Source of the DNA: Paenibacillus dendritiformis
Lineage (GTDB): Bacteria > Bacillota > Bacilli > Paenibacillales > Paenibacillaceae
Length of the DNA stretch: 64,000 nucleotides
Assembly: GCF_021654795.1 (NCBI RefSeq)
Contig: NZ_AP025344.1
Location: 3,286,501-3,350,500, forward strand
Direction of reading: 5' to 3'
How positions within the stretch are numbered: the first letter of the stretch is position 1; the number at the start of each line of letters is the position of its first letter. Both the position numbers and the translations under genes were made by a program. Positions 35,423-44,197 of this stretch are shown one piece after another. The notes under the pieces are model-generated. The model ran no database searches. It had not been told where the DNA came from and saw only the letters and a program-made list of their open reading frames with translations.

Positions 35423-36076
35423 TTATGCATCTGTTGGCTTTGCCGCAATCCGGTAACAGCATTTGACATCCCCGTCCGCCATGCATTCCAGCCGCTCCAC
35501 CCGAGCGTCCAGCAGTTCGCGGAACAAGCTCAGCTCGCAATGGCAGGCTTGGCGGTAACGGCACGCTATACGGGCAATGGGGCAATTCGCTTCCTCGAAT
35601 AGGAACGAACCGTCATCCAGCTTGTCGACCGTGACCATATAGCCTTCCCGGTTCTGAATGGCGGCCAGGCGGGCAACCCGTTCCTCCAGGCTGCCCCCGG
35701 TCATCGCGGCGCGATGCTTCTGCTCCAGCTTCTCCTGCCTTCGTTCGAATAGCTCGCCGATGACGGATTCCCCGAACATCTCGCTCATCTCGCCAAGCAA
35801 ATCGGCGGCCAGCGCATCATATTGATTCGGGAACAGCGCTTCGGCGGAGAGCGTAAGCCGGTATACGTGAATCGGCCTGCCGATCGGCTGGCGCTGCACG
35901 GCAGCCTCAATGAACCGCTCCTCCTGCAGCGCATAGAGATGCTTACGAATCGCCATCTCCGTTAACCCGAGACGCTGCGAGATGTCCTGGACACGGATCG
36001 AGCCATGCTTCTTCAACAGCAGCAATATTTTCCGTCTCGTCTTCTGTTCCCGTTCAGGAGCTTGATGTTGTCGCAT
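35423..36076 (-). CDS. SufR-like winged-helix regulator with Cys-rich C terminus
   Basis: A 217-residue regulator: N-terminal winged helix at about 12-75 (KTRRKILLLLKKHGSIRVQDISQRLGLTEMAIRKHL) and a C-terminal domain with cysteines at 165, 172, 178, 180, 198, 206 and 207 (NCPIARIACRYRQACHCE, ECMADGDVKCCYRI). This layout is that of SufR-type proteins, which bind an iron-sulfur cluster and sense iron or oxidative stress. It follows sodA after 25 bases on the same strand, so the two are probably one operon and the regulator may control it. Confidence 0.85.
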   Translation of the reverse strand: MRQHQAPEREQKTRRKILLLLKKHGSIRVQDISQRLGLTEMAIRKHLYALQEERFIEAAVQRQPIGRPIHVYRLTLSAEALFPNQYDALAADLLGEMSEMFGESVIGELFERRQEKLEQKHRAAMTGGSLEERVARLAAIQNREGYMVTVDKLDDGSFLFEEANCPIARIACRYRQACHCELSLFRELLDARVERLECMADGDVKCCYRIAAKPTDA

Positions 36077-36101
36077 CGGTCTCTCCCTTCTGCAGGCGGA
36101 A

Positions 36102-36716
36102 TTAGCGAGCAGCTTCGTTATAGCGGCGGTTCACTTCCTCCCAGTTAACGACATTCCACCAGGAAGACACGAAGTCGGGCCGTCTGTTCTGATACTGCAA
36201 ATAATAGGCATGCTCCCATACATCGACGACCAGAATCGGGGTCTTGTTCTCCGCCAACGGCGTATCCTGGTTCGGCGTGCTCATGACTTCCAGCTTGTCT
36301 CCATTGACGACGAGCCAGCCCCACCCCGAACCGAAGCGGCTTATCGCGGCTTTGGTCAAATCTTCCTTCAGCTGCTCAAAGCATCCGAAGTGCTTCTCGA
36401 TCCCCTTGGCGATATCCCCCTTAGGCTCTCCGCCGCCCGTCGGGCTCATGATGGACCAATACAGACTGTGCCCGTAATGCCCTCCTCCATGATTGCGGAC
36501 CGCAGTGCGTATATCTTCCGGCAGATCGTCCAGGTGACTGATCAAATCTTCAACCGTCGCGTTTTTGAACTGAGGGGATTGGCTCAGCGCCTGATTCAAG
36601 TTGGCGACATACGCCGCATGATGCTTCTTATGGTGAATTTCCATGGTTCTGGCGTCCAGGTAAGGCTCCAGTTCATCATATCCATAGGACAGTTCCGGCA
36701 GAGTGAATTGTTCCAT
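36102..36716 (-). CDS. sodA: Superoxide dismutase (Mn/Fe family)
   Basis: A 204-residue cytoplasmic superoxide dismutase. Metal ligands are His28 (EIHHKKHH), His83 (GHYGHSLYW), Asp165 and His169 ([13 protein letters not shown]). The FGSGWGWLV motif and GG at 79-80 fit a Mn or cambialistic enzyme. First gene of a pair with the SufR-like regulator. A 6-4-6 palindrome lies 30 bases upstream of the start codon. Confidence 0.96.
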   Translation of the reverse strand: MEQFTLPELSYGYDELEPYLDARTMEIHHKKHHAAYVANLNQALSQSPQFKNATVEDLISHLDDLPEDIRTAVRNHGGGHYGHSLYWSIMSPTGGGEPKGDIAKGIEKHFGCFEQLKEDLTKAAISRFGSGWGWLVVNGDKLEVMSTPNQDTPLAENKTPILVVDVWEHAYYLQYQNRRPDFVSSWWNVVNWEEVNRRYNEAAR

Positions 36717-36746
36717 TCGCTTCGTCTCCCTTCCCTAATTAACAGA

Positions 36747-36762
36747 ATTCACCTCTGAATTA
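36747..36762. promoter_or_regulatory. Palindrome upstream of sodA, operator candidate
   Basis: AATTCA-CCTC-TGAATT is a perfect 6-4-6 inverted repeat placed 31-46 bases before the sodA start codon. Given the adjoining SufR-like gene it may be that regulator's binding site. Confidence 0.4.
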
Positions 36763-36951
36763 TATAGCACAGGAAATATTTTGTACATATCTAAATATTT
36801 TTACCCGATGCAACTTAATGAGAAAGAGCCTTTCTGTCAACCAGGAGAAGCCGCCTTTATTTTGTCCTAATGAAAAATTTTGTTGTCAAGGAAACACTTT
36901 TTAATTATGATGAACTATATTTACGACGAATTGGGAAAAGGAGTTGGATCT

Positions 36952-37446
36952 ATGCTGGATTTGCCGCGCATTCTGATCGAAGGGGCTTTATTATCTGCCG
37001 TCTTTTTAGCGGTCCTGCTTCTCTCGCTGGCCTACAACCCGCGGATATGGCTTCAGGATTATCCGCCAGATATTCAACGGGCGGCCCCGCCTCGCACCCC
37101 GACGGAGAAAAAGCAGTTGACGGCAGTCGGAACCATCGTCATGCTGCTCATTTTCGTTCCGTTTGTCAGTTCGATTTATGCCTATGGAGACGAGGTTACG
37201 TTTTGGGGCGCTTTTCTTCATCTGTACCTTGTCTTCATCATTGTCAGCTTGGCTGACTTGATTATTCTCGACTGGCTTGTTTTTTGCGGCATTACACCGA
37301 ACTTCATTGTCATACCGGGAACGCGGGGGGCGTCAGGCTATAAAGATTACCGTTTCCATCTCATCGGCTTCCTGAAGGGAGCGGTCATGTCTGCGGTTTT
37401 TTGTCTGCTGCTTGCGGGGGTGCGAGTGGCCATAACGTATTTGTAG
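36952..37446 (+). CDS. Hypothetical four-helix membrane protein
   Basis: A 164-residue membrane protein. ATG at 36952 (MLDLPRILIEG) is chosen for AAAGGAG eight bases before it. Four hydrophobic segments at about 8-28, 60-80, 90-115 and 135-160; a cytoplasmic Pro-rich loop (YPPDIQRAAPPRTPTEKKQ) follows the first. I do not recognise a domain. Divergent from sodA and convergent with the YdcF gene. Confidence 0.75.
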   Translation: MLDLPRILIEGALLSAVFLAVLLLSLAYNPRIWLQDYPPDIQRAAPPRTPTEKKQLTAVGTIVMLLIFVPFVSSIYAYGDEVTFWGAFLHLYLVFIIVSLADLIILDWLVFCGITPNFIVIPGTRGASGYKDYRFHLIGFLKGAVMSAVFCLLLAGVRVAITYL

Positions 37447-37466
37447 GCAAGTCAAGGAGCGGCAGG

Positions 37467-38036
37467 TTATGGTGATGAGGCCTGCCGCTCTACCCATTTC
37501 GGAATATGCGGTTCAAAGTAGGTTGCAATTTTTCGCGCCTCGGTCAGAACCAGCTTGATCCCAGCCTCTTCCGCGTACCAGTCCGCCCTGTTCACGCGGG
37601 TGCTGTCTTGTTGGACGCAAAAGCGGACGTGTGGCGGAAAGACGGCCTGATACGTCATAAGCGCTCTTCTCGAGAAATACGCTTTGCAGACGAGGATGGC
37701 CCGGTTCACCTCCAGCTTGCGCTCCTGAATCACGCTCCAGGAATTCCTCGCGTTGTCGAATGTGTTTTTCGCTTTGTCTTCCCGCAGGATAGCATGAGCG
37801 GGAATCCCCAGCGAGACGCCAATCTGCTGCAAATGCTCCCATTCCGTCCGATCCAGCTTCCGGTTATAACCTCCGGATGGCAGCACGTAAGGTGCATATC
37901 CCTCGTGATACAATTGCGCGGCGATGGCCATCGGCTGCGTATGACTGCCGCCCGGAACCAGTATGATGTCGGCAGGCTGGGGCTCTTCTTCCGGAACGAA
38001 GACAAGCTCGGTGAGACAATCAAACGGATAGGTCAA
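37467..38036 (-). CDS. YdcF/DUF218-family protein
   Basis: A 189-residue protein with the DUF218 pattern: ADIILVPGGSHTQP, YVLPSGGYNRK, ILREDKAKNTFDNARNSW and VCKAYFSRRALMTYQ. The family has a Rossmann-like fold of uncertain activity; relatives such as SanA/YdcF act in envelope maintenance or bind SAM. Unlike many members it has no membrane helix. It follows two small membrane-protein genes on the same strand. Confidence 0.88.
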   Translation of the reverse strand: MTYPFDCLTELVFVPEEEPQPADIILVPGGSHTQPMAIAAQLYHEGYAPYVLPSGGYNRKLDRTEWEHLQQIGVSLGIPAHAILREDKAKNTFDNARNSWSVIQERKLEVNRAILVCKAYFSRRALMTYQAVFPPHVRFCVQQDSTRVNRADWYAEEAGIKLVLTEARKIATYFEPHIPKWVERQASSP

Positions 38037-38062
38037 CCAGCGTCACCTCCTGTACGGTCATT

Positions 38063-38413
38063 TCAATATTTGACGCCATGAGCACGGAAGGCACAGAGGC
38101 ACAGCAAGTACATCAGATTGGTTGCGCCGAACAACGAAAAAACACCCGGATTCAGCACCATATACATGCTATACGGGAGACTCCAGACGAATGCGATTAG
38201 CAGCAGCGAGCTCCGGAGCCGCATCAAGCCTGCCACGCAGAGAACGGCCGGAAGGGCCAGCATGGCCAAGCTGATTCCCGCACTGACTTGATCCATCCCC
38301 GCAAAATATGGATCCACCCCTATTAATAGCACCCATAGAATGATAGAAAGCGCGCATGCTCCATAGCCTATCCTTTGCACCTTGGCAATACTCATCTTGT
38401 TCATCTTATTCAT
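38063..38413 (-). CDS. Hypothetical small membrane protein
   Basis: A 116-residue protein from a Met codon at 38413 (MNKMNKMSIAKV); longer starts up to 38491 are possible and the ribosome site is weak. Four hydrophobic segments (ACALSIILWVLLIGV, ISLAMLALPAVLCVAGLM, LLLIAFVWSLPYSMYMVL, LMYLLCLCAF). No family recognised. Lies between a 45-residue membrane peptide gene and the YdcF gene. Confidence 0.65.
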   Translation of the reverse strand: MNKMNKMSIAKVQRIGYGACALSIILWVLLIGVDPYFAGMDQVSAGISLAMLALPAVLCVAGLMRLRSSLLLIAFVWSLPYSMYMVLNPGVFSLFGATNLMYLLCLCAFRAHGVKY

Positions 38414-38453
38414 CACTCGCTTCATCGGGATACGGATGCGTATCCTCCTTGGA

Positions 38454-38591
38454 TTATTTGTGTTGTTCCCGGCATCGCTTGGTTTTATCATACTTCATTT
38501 CCATTTCTTCTACGACACTTTGAATGAACAAAAACGGGATCACCCCGATCCCCATTACACCATAACCGAGCCACTTCAACACCTTCATCAT
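38454..38591 (-). CDS. Small 45-residue membrane protein
   Basis: ATG at 38591 follows AAAGGAG by nine bases. The product MMKVLKWLGYGVMGIGVIPF has one membrane helix and a charged tail ending with KTKRCREQHK. First of three same-strand genes with short gaps (41 and 26 bases), so likely expressed with them. Function unknown; small enough to be missed by length filters. Confidence 0.6.
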   Translation of the reverse strand: MMKVLKWLGYGVMGIGVIPFLFIQSVVEEMEMKYDKTKRCREQHK

Positions 38592-39014
38592 CTGCTCCAT
38601 CTCCTTTTCGCACGGCACCAACCGGAATCTCTGTTCACGGTTTTTCTTCCGGCCTTTCCCCATGCCTTTGCTGTGTTCTTCACCTTATTCAACTGTTGAG
38701 AAAAGGTGCAATCCAATCATCAGTCCGTTGAGGAAATCGCAACAGAAGAGGAAGCTGTGCTTGAGCCCGCCCAGGCTGGCCATGAAGGAAAGGCGGCATC
38801 TGTTTCATTTTCTTCAACAAAATTTTGAGCAGGCAAGCACTTTTTGCAACAAAGGTGAATTATAATGCTCATAACTGGATGGAAACGATTGGGGGGGTTG
38901 AGGAGCATAAAGTAAAAGCCAGTGCCGGCCGATACAGGAAGGGTGTGGTGGGACGAGAATGTAAACCAAGCTTTGCTTTAAGATGACTACATGAAAAAAG
39001 GAGCTAACAAAAAA
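38592..39014. other. Intergenic stretch, no supported gene
   Basis: A short plus-strand frame at about 38705-38827 (QSVEEIATEEEAVLEPAQAG) has acidic, coding-like composition but no convincing start. The rest is presumably promoter sequence for the divergent membrane genes. Confidence 0.3.
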
Positions 39015-39596
39015 ATGACATCATGGCTTATGATTGCGGCGTTGACCTTTTCGTCGAGCATCGATAATTTGGGAGTCGGTTTGTCCTATGGCGTGCGGAA
39101 TATTCGCATCAGTATGCTCTCGAATCTATTTATCGCAGTGATCTGTTTTCTCTTTAGCATGTGCGGAATCTATTTCGGGATGTTCATTGCCACCGTGCTC
39201 CCCGGAATCCTCCCCGTCGTGCTGGGCGCCTTCCTGCTCGTGGTGATCGGTCTGCGCATTATCCTGATGGCCGTTCCGCGCAAAAATCAACAGCCAAACA
39301 GCAGCCCCGAGGCGGCGAGTCCCAAGAGCATTGGCTTCGTTGAATCCGCGGTGCTCGGCGTTGCCCTGTCCGCCAATGCATTGACGAATGGCGTCGGGGC
39401 CGGCCTGCTCGGTTTTTCCCCGCTGCTGATCTCGATATTGGCGGCGGCCGGAAGCTTTGTCACCGTATGGGCCGGAGTGGCTTTCGGCATCAGACTGACG
39501 CATGTCCGCATCGGCAAATTTACCGTCGGGCAATTCGGGACCTTGATTAGCGGGATGCTCTTATTGCTTGTGGCCTGTGGCGCGTTCCTAGACTAG
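39015..39596 (+). CDS. ytaF: YtaF-like sporulation membrane protein (MntP-related)
   Basis: A 193-residue protein with six hydrophobic helices in two related halves. ATG at 39015 is preferred to 38991 because AAAGGAG (38995-39001) precedes it. FSSSIDNLGVGLSYGVRNI and GVALSANALTNGVGAGLLG are the paired motifs of YtaF/MntP proteins; MntP exports Mn(II), while YtaF is linked to sporulation in bacilli. Which cation is moved here is unknown. A perfect hairpin follows. Confidence 0.83.
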   Translation: MTSWLMIAALTFSSSIDNLGVGLSYGVRNIRISMLSNLFIAVICFLFSMCGIYFGMFIATVLPGILPVVLGAFLLVVIGLRIILMAVPRKNQQPNSSPEAASPKSIGFVESAVLGVALSANALTNGVGAGLLGFSPLLISILAAAGSFVTVWAGVAFGIRLTHVRIGKFTVGQFGTLISGMLLLLVACGAFLD

Positions 39597-39617
39597 CATT
39601 CCCGCTTCAATAAAACA

Positions 39618-39649
39618 GCCAAAGGCTTTGCGTAACCAAAGCCTTTGGC
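39618..39649. terminator. Bidirectional terminator between ytaF and the oxidoreductase
   Basis: GCCAAAGGCTTTG-CGTAAC-CAAAGCCTTTGGC, a perfect 13-base stem with a six-base loop between two convergent genes. Confidence 0.85.
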
Positions 39650-39665
39650 CCAGATGGGTTCAGCC

Positions 39666-40694
39666 TTACAATTGAACCTTTTTCCCCGTTTTTCCGGATT
39701 GGTATATCGCCGCGACCATTTTCTGCGTCTTCAATGCCTCTTCCCCGGTAATATGCAGCGGAGCGCCGTTAACGACCGCATCGTAGAAATTGCCGATTTG
39801 ATGAATATGGCTGATGCCCCAATACGATTTGACCCCTTCGCCGTAATCGATCAGGTTGGTGCGATCCGAATCGCGGCTGATTTCCGTGCCGTCTTCATAG
39901 CAAATGCTGCCTTTCTCGGCCCGGATATACGCTCTCCCCTTCTCGCAATGCAGCTCAATCTCGACAGGAGCGTCATAGCTGTGATAGTTCATGGCGTAGA
40001 AGGAGGCCATGACCCCGTTTTTGAATTGGATCACCCCGTCAGCCACGTCTTCGACGTCAATCTTCTCGTGCGTTCGGTTCTCGATATGAGCGGCAATCGC
40101 CGCAATATCGTCGCCAATGAACCATCTCATCAAATCCAGCGTATGAATCGCCTGGTCAATGATGACCCCGCCGCCTTCCTTGTCCCAGGTGCCCTTCCAG
40201 TCGCTTAAGCTGTAGTATTCGTCCGTTCGCTTCCATGTAACCGAGCAGCGGGCTCCCAGAACGCGGCCCAGCTTGCCGCTCTCAAGCGCTTCCTTAATCA
40301 GCACCGAGCCCGGATTGTACCGGTTCTGGAAGATGACGCCAAAGGTAACGTTGTTCCGGCAGCATGCTTCAATCATCGCTTCCGCATCTTCCACGGTAAT
40401 GCTCATCGGCTTCTCCGTGATGACATGCTTGCCTTTTTCTGCCGCATAGATCACGACAGGCGCATGCATATGGTGCGGCGTGCACACATGAACAACGTCC
40501 AGACCGGCTTCATCGATCATTTGCTTATAGTCCAAATAAGAAACGCAGTTATACTGCTTCGCGGCTTTTTGCGCCCGCTCCTCTTTGATATCGCATACAG
40601 CCACGAGTTCAGCATGTTCATTTAACTCCACAGACTTGGCATGCATCGGAAAAATATTGCCGCAACCCACGATGCCAACACGTTTTTTTGTCAT
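39666..40694 (-). CDS. Gfo/Idh/MocA-family NAD(P)-dependent oxidoreductase
   Basis: A 342-residue dehydrogenase. ATG at 40694 (MTKKRVGIVGCGNIF) has GGAGGGA seven bases upstream. The N-terminal Rossmann fold (1-125) includes the EKPMSITVEDAEAMIE motif with the conserved Lys, and the C-terminal domain has GGGVIIDQAIHTLDLMRWFIG with the catalytic-type His. Such enzymes oxidise sugars, inositols or reduce imines; substrate unknown. Monocistronic. Confidence 0.93.
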   Translation of the reverse strand: MTKKRVGIVGCGNIFPMHAKSVELNEHAELVAVCDIKEERAQKAAKQYNCVSYLDYKQMIDEAGLDVVHVCTPHHMHAPVVIYAAEKGKHVITEKPMSITVEDAEAMIEACCRNNVTFGVIFQNRYNPGSVLIKEALESGKLGRVLGARCSVTWKRTDEYYSLSDWKGTWDKEGGGVIIDQAIHTLDLMRWFIGDDIAAIAAHIENRTHEKIDVEDVADGVIQFKNGVMASFYAMNYHSYDAPVEIELHCEKGRAYIRAEKGSICYEDGTEISRDSDRTNLIDYGEGVKSYWGISHIHQIGNFYDAVVNGAPLHITGEEALKTQKMVAAIYQSGKTGKKVQL

Positions 40695-40809
40695 GAATCG
40701 TCCCTCCATCCTTGTATCGCATTCGACTGAACGCTGCAACCAGATGATTCATCTCTATCATATCTCGCGATGGCGGACCTGCCCATGAATGATATCGGTA
40801 TTACCTGAA

Positions 40810-41424
40810 CTATTTTGCTGCCCTTGGAAGCGTTCGCTTCTCCTGGCGCAGAAATTCGCTGCATCCTGTCATGCACGCTTCCGCCTGCTCCGGTAGATAG
40901 CTCGGGTGAAAAGGATTCATAAACCCATGTCCGGCCGCAATGACCTCAACGCGTGTCCGCTCCGTCTCTCTCAACTGCCGCGCTAATCCGGGCACATCAA
41001 ATGGCTCCTCGCTTGCGAAGTACAGCAAGGCAGGACAACAAGGCTTGATGTCCGCGTAATTGCGGATTCTTGAGCCGTAGAAGCCGATAATTCCGTCAAG
41101 GCCGCCGCTGCCGCTGCACATCCAGGCAACGGTGGCTCCAACACTGAAGCCGGCCAGCAAAATGGCATTATATTGTTGGCGGTTCGCTTCAATCAGGCCT
41201 CTCACTTCTCGGGCGGAGGCGTCGAATCCGACTTCATTGATAAAATAGGAATACGCGGCCGCTTCCTCCCCATAGGCAAATGGCGCTCTGCCCAATAGAT
41301 TCGGCGTCAACACCTCATGGCCTTGCTCTTCAAAACGTTGGCGGTAATAAGCAATATGATCGTTCACCCCGTAAATTTCGTGAAGCAGAATGATAAGCGT
41401 TTTTCCCGTCAGCTGTTCCATCAT
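40810..41424 (-). CDS. Dienelactone hydrolase-like protein with serine nucleophile
   Basis: A 204-residue alpha/beta hydrolase: IILLHEIYGVNDHI at the start and AGFSVGATVAW at the nucleophile elbow, where classical dienelactone hydrolases have Cys. Ser here points to esterase-like chemistry. GFYGSRIRNY, ASEEPFD and the AAGHGFMNPFHPSY histidine complete the layout. Substrate unknown. It lies a few bases downstream of a small hypothetical gene in a run of same-strand genes. Confidence 0.82.
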   Translation of the reverse strand: MMEQLTGKTLIILLHEIYGVNDHIAYYRQRFEEQGHEVLTPNLLGRAPFAYGEEAAAYSYFINEVGFDASAREVRGLIEANRQQYNAILLAGFSVGATVAWMCSGSGGLDGIIGFYGSRIRNYADIKPCCPALLYFASEEPFDVPGLARQLRETERTRVEVIAAGHGFMNPFHPSYLPEQAEACMTGCSEFLRQEKRTLPRAAK

Positions 41425-41431
41425 CTCGACC

Positions 41432-41806
41432 TCATTTTGGGAAGCCTTGTTCGCTCAATTCCATCAGCCACGCTTCCAATGTATCCCGGATATCATGTCT
41501 GTCTCGGGAGGAAAACTGTTTATAAATCTCCCATTCTTCATTGGCAATAACCAGCCGGTACTGTCCTTCTCGGCTCGAATCGGGGTACCAGCCCAAATCG
41601 ATGATGCATTTATCCTCGCTTGGAATCTCCCAACGGCCCTGATGAAGCGCCATTTTGTCAATCTGAAGCAGATCCTCGGTGAAGTACGTCCAGTTGCCGA
41701 GCATATCGCTATCCTCCGCCATTTCCGGATCGGCATCATAAAATTTGTTATATCCTACCGCAAAACCTTGAGGTATGCGCAGCGGCATCAGTCTCACCAT
41801 TCTCAT
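41432..41806 (-). CDS. Hypothetical protein
   Basis: A 124-residue acidic protein (IPQGFAVGYNKFYDADPE, EDKCIIDLGWYPDSSREGQY, LEAWLMELSEQ). I do not recognise the family; the shape (small, acidic, Trp/Tyr-rich) is like many immunity-type or housekeeping DUF proteins, but nothing supports that role. ATG overlaps the stop of the upstream acetyltransferase gene (ATGA), so it is translated with it; the hydrolase follows after seven bases. Confidence 0.7.
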   Translation of the reverse strand: MRMVRLMPLRIPQGFAVGYNKFYDADPEMAEDSDMLGNWTYFTEDLLQIDKMALHQGRWEIPSEDKCIIDLGWYPDSSREGQYRLVIANEEWEIYKQFSSRDRHDIRDTLEAWLMELSEQGFPK

Positions 41807-42291
41807 CCCTCTGTTCGCTGATATATTCTTTTCTCATAAATTAATATTTCTTTGTTATTTCCGTTCGTTTTCGAGTCGATCCTTTTGAAGCCATGCCGCA
41901 TCCAGAAAAGGTGGGCCCGCGTATTTTTCGTCACGACTCCGATTCTGTACTTGCTTATGCCCTGACTTTCCATCAGCTCTTCAAATAATTGCACGGCCTG
42001 CGCGCCGTATCCCTGCGATTGCCGATCGCCGCTGATCACGAGGAGCCCCAGCCAAGCGCATTGATCGGCCGGATTCAGCGGCAAATATTCGAGGATGCCG
42101 ATATAGTCCTCATTCTCCTTGACCAGCATCCGCTTGGCGCCGATGCGATGGGCCTGCTGGATATCTGCCAGCACTTCTTCTCTTGGTATGATCTCTTTAT
42201 TTCTGGATACCAGATTAAATAAAGGATTGGAATTAATAATAGCTTCTTCGATATCGACTCGCTTCGCCGATGTTATTTCAAACGATAACAT
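41803..42291 (-). CDS. GNAT N-acetyltransferase
   Basis: A 162-residue acetyltransferase. ATG at 42291 (MLSFEITSAKRVD) is chosen for AAAGGA eight bases upstream. WLGLLVISGDRQSQGYGAQAVQLFEEL gives the acetyl-CoA loop, and RIGVVTKNTRAHLFWMRHGFKRI the last helix and strand. First of three overlapping or near-contiguous genes. Acceptor unknown. Confidence 0.85.
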   Translation of the reverse strand: MLSFEITSAKRVDIEEAIINSNPLFNLVSRNKEIIPREEVLADIQQAHRIGAKRMLVKENEDYIGILEYLPLNPADQCAWLGLLVISGDRQSQGYGAQAVQLFEELMESQGISKYRIGVVTKNTRAHLFWMRHGFKRIDSKTNGNNKEILIYEKRIYQRTEG

Positions 42292-42352
42292 GGTTGCCAT
42301 CCTTTCGAATGCATGCTGTATATCAAATCCCCAACTTCTTCTCGTGTCATGT

Positions 42353-42733
42353 TTATCCTGCTTTGTTCCCCACCGCGATCCAGCGGCCATCCACATCCTC
42401 GAATACGAATTCATGATTGTTGTAGTCCGTCGTTGTCAATGGACGCACGATTTTAATTCCTTTGCCAGCCAGCTCGCGTTCCAATTCCAGTTGGTCATAG
42501 GCGATGAAATAGGCGTCATATCCGTATCCGTGAACGATTCGATTAGGGATGACAGCGTCATGTATCGATCGCGTCAACACGATCTCGATACCGTCTCTAT
42601 ACAAGCATACATGCGGCTCTGACGATTCAAGATAATGCACCGCCCTGAAGCCGGCAAGCTCGTAAAATGCCGCTGTCTTCGCCATATCCGGCGTCGGAAA
42701 AATTTGCAGGCAATGCGAGAAGCCTCTGCTCAT
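42353..42733 (-). CDS. VOC-family (bleomycin resistance-like) protein
   Basis: A 126-residue VOC protein: FSHCLQIFPTPDMAKTAAFYELAGFRAVHYL, then HVCLYRDGIEIVLTRS, YDAYFIAYDQ and HEFVFEDVDGRWIAVG. ATG at 42733 follows AAAAGGAG by nine bases. No metal-binding His/Glu set is obvious, so it could be a binding protein rather than an enzyme. The stop of the upstream Cdd1-like gene lies seven bases away. Confidence 0.82.
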   Translation of the reverse strand: MSRGFSHCLQIFPTPDMAKTAAFYELAGFRAVHYLESSEPHVCLYRDGIEIVLTRSIHDAVIPNRIVHGYGYDAYFIAYDQLELERELAGKGIKIVRPLTTTDYNNHEFVFEDVDGRWIAVGNKAG

Positions 42734-42739
42734 AGTCAA

Positions 42740-43201
42740 CTACTCCTTTTTCGGCCGATTCGGCGGATATCCATATTTATCTCGGTATTGCTTCCGTTCA
42801 GCGGTGAAATCCCACCATTGCCTCGAACTATCGCGATGCCGGGCAAAATCAACGATCAGCCGGCATTGATCCTCCACGCATGGGTCGATCTCGAAGCCGT
42901 ACCGTTGCTCCAGGGCGTCAAATAACTGCGCCCCATCCAGCTGCTTCAGCTCTTCCAGCGAATGGTATCCTAACTCTACCATATCGCGGGCGAATTGCGG
43001 ACCGATGGATGGAATTCGTTGAAATTCGGCCAAGGCTCGCAGTTCCCTGGCTCTTGGCTGCGACAAACGCAAGCGCGAACAGAGCTCCTCCACGGAATAA
43101 TCCGCGAGATCGGCGATTTTTATCTTTTGCCGCTTGAACGCCGCCCGCTCCTCCGCCGTCAGCTCAAGCTTGGGCGTTTTTTTGCCGTTCATTTGCATCA
43201 C
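42740..43201 (-). CDS. Helix-hairpin-helix protein of the Cdd1/pathogenicity-locus family
   Basis: A 153-residue protein. IPSIGPQFARDMVELGYHSLEELKQL is a helix-hairpin-helix DNA-binding motif, and IDPCVEDQCRLIVDFARHRDSSRQWWDF followed by RKQYRDKYGYPPNRP is the family closing block (PF11731). Despite the family name there is no sign of a virulence role; function unknown. Likely co-transcribed with the VOC gene downstream. Confidence 0.85.
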   Translation of the reverse strand: MMQMNGKKTPKLELTAEERAAFKRQKIKIADLADYSVEELCSRLRLSQPRARELRALAEFQRIPSIGPQFARDMVELGYHSLEELKQLDGAQLFDALEQRYGFEIDPCVEDQCRLIVDFARHRDSSRQWWDFTAERKQYRDKYGYPPNRPKKE

Positions 43202-43400
43202 CCGCTTTCTCTCAAGTGACCAAAGCTTACTCCATCCTTTTTCGATTCAATTCCCTCATTTTATTTTCGCAAAGGATGGGCGAGTTCCTTTCTAGGCTTC
43301 CATTGGAAAGTAAAACGCGTAAATTTAATATACCGCTGCCTCTAATGACCGGAAATGATAAGTTATTGATTTTCTGTTAAGGTCCGGTATGGACGGATTT

Positions 43401-44178
43401 TCACCAAAAATGATACTTGGCAAGGATCGATTCATATCCGCTTATCGCATCAATGACGGAATGAACGAAGACGGGAGCAATCAGGTTATTCGTTCTCAAC
43501 CACAGGAAACCCAGGATCAACCCGCCGAATAATCCTTCGGTAAAACAGACCGCAAACGCATGCAGGACATCTCCCGCAAAGCCGGTGTCAAAGAGCCGGA
43601 ATGGCAGGTGGTAGAGGGCAAATAATAAGGCCGTAATCATCCAGCCGCTTAGTCTCGAGTTCAGCGCCTGGGAAATTCGGGTTCCAATCCCAGCAAGTAT
43701 TTGCCGCCGGGCGTCGTTATCAGCATCATTCCTCCGAAGCATGCTCCTGACAGAAGAGCGGCTCTCAAATTGCCGAGAAGCGCGCTTGTCGCGAGACCGA
43801 CATCAGATAGTTTATAGCCTCGTCTCCTTAGCAGAAGCCAGGGAATAACGACGAGACCTAGCCAAAAACTGATTCCATTCGAAAAGAGGATATGCCTGCT
43901 GAAGAAAATGTCCCAAAGTCCCACATTAAGGACCAGCCAGACGGCAAAATAAACAAGAAACAGCAGCGCTTCCCGCTTCGGCTGTCGGACAACGGCAGGC
44001 GGACTCTTCGCCCTCCACGTAAACAAGGTCATGCAGCCGATCATGGCCGCGATAAAAAGAGCCATCGCCACGCTGTTGGACAAGGCTGCTGTCTGATAAA
44101 ACGCTTCCAGTGCCCAGGCAGAGCCGAAAAACAGCGCTGCCAGGACATAGAAATATACATTTCTAAAAAGAGATGTCA
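43401..44178 (-). pseudogene. CPBP (CAAX-like) intramembrane protease, frameshifted with active-site region deleted
   Basis: From ATG 44178 (MTSLFRNVYFYVLAALFFG) one frame encodes the N-terminal helices to GGKYLLGLEPEF, then stops near 43661. The other frame picks up at SQALNSRLSGWMITALLFALYHLPFRL and continues through LIAPVFVHSVIDAISG. The second and third family motifs are present, but the EExxxR motif that should lie between the two parts is missing, so a deletion of roughly 40 codons accompanied the frame change. Element copy B starts 20 bases before the start codon. Confidence 0.8.
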
Positions 44179-44197
44179 TGCATTTTCCTCCAAATCT

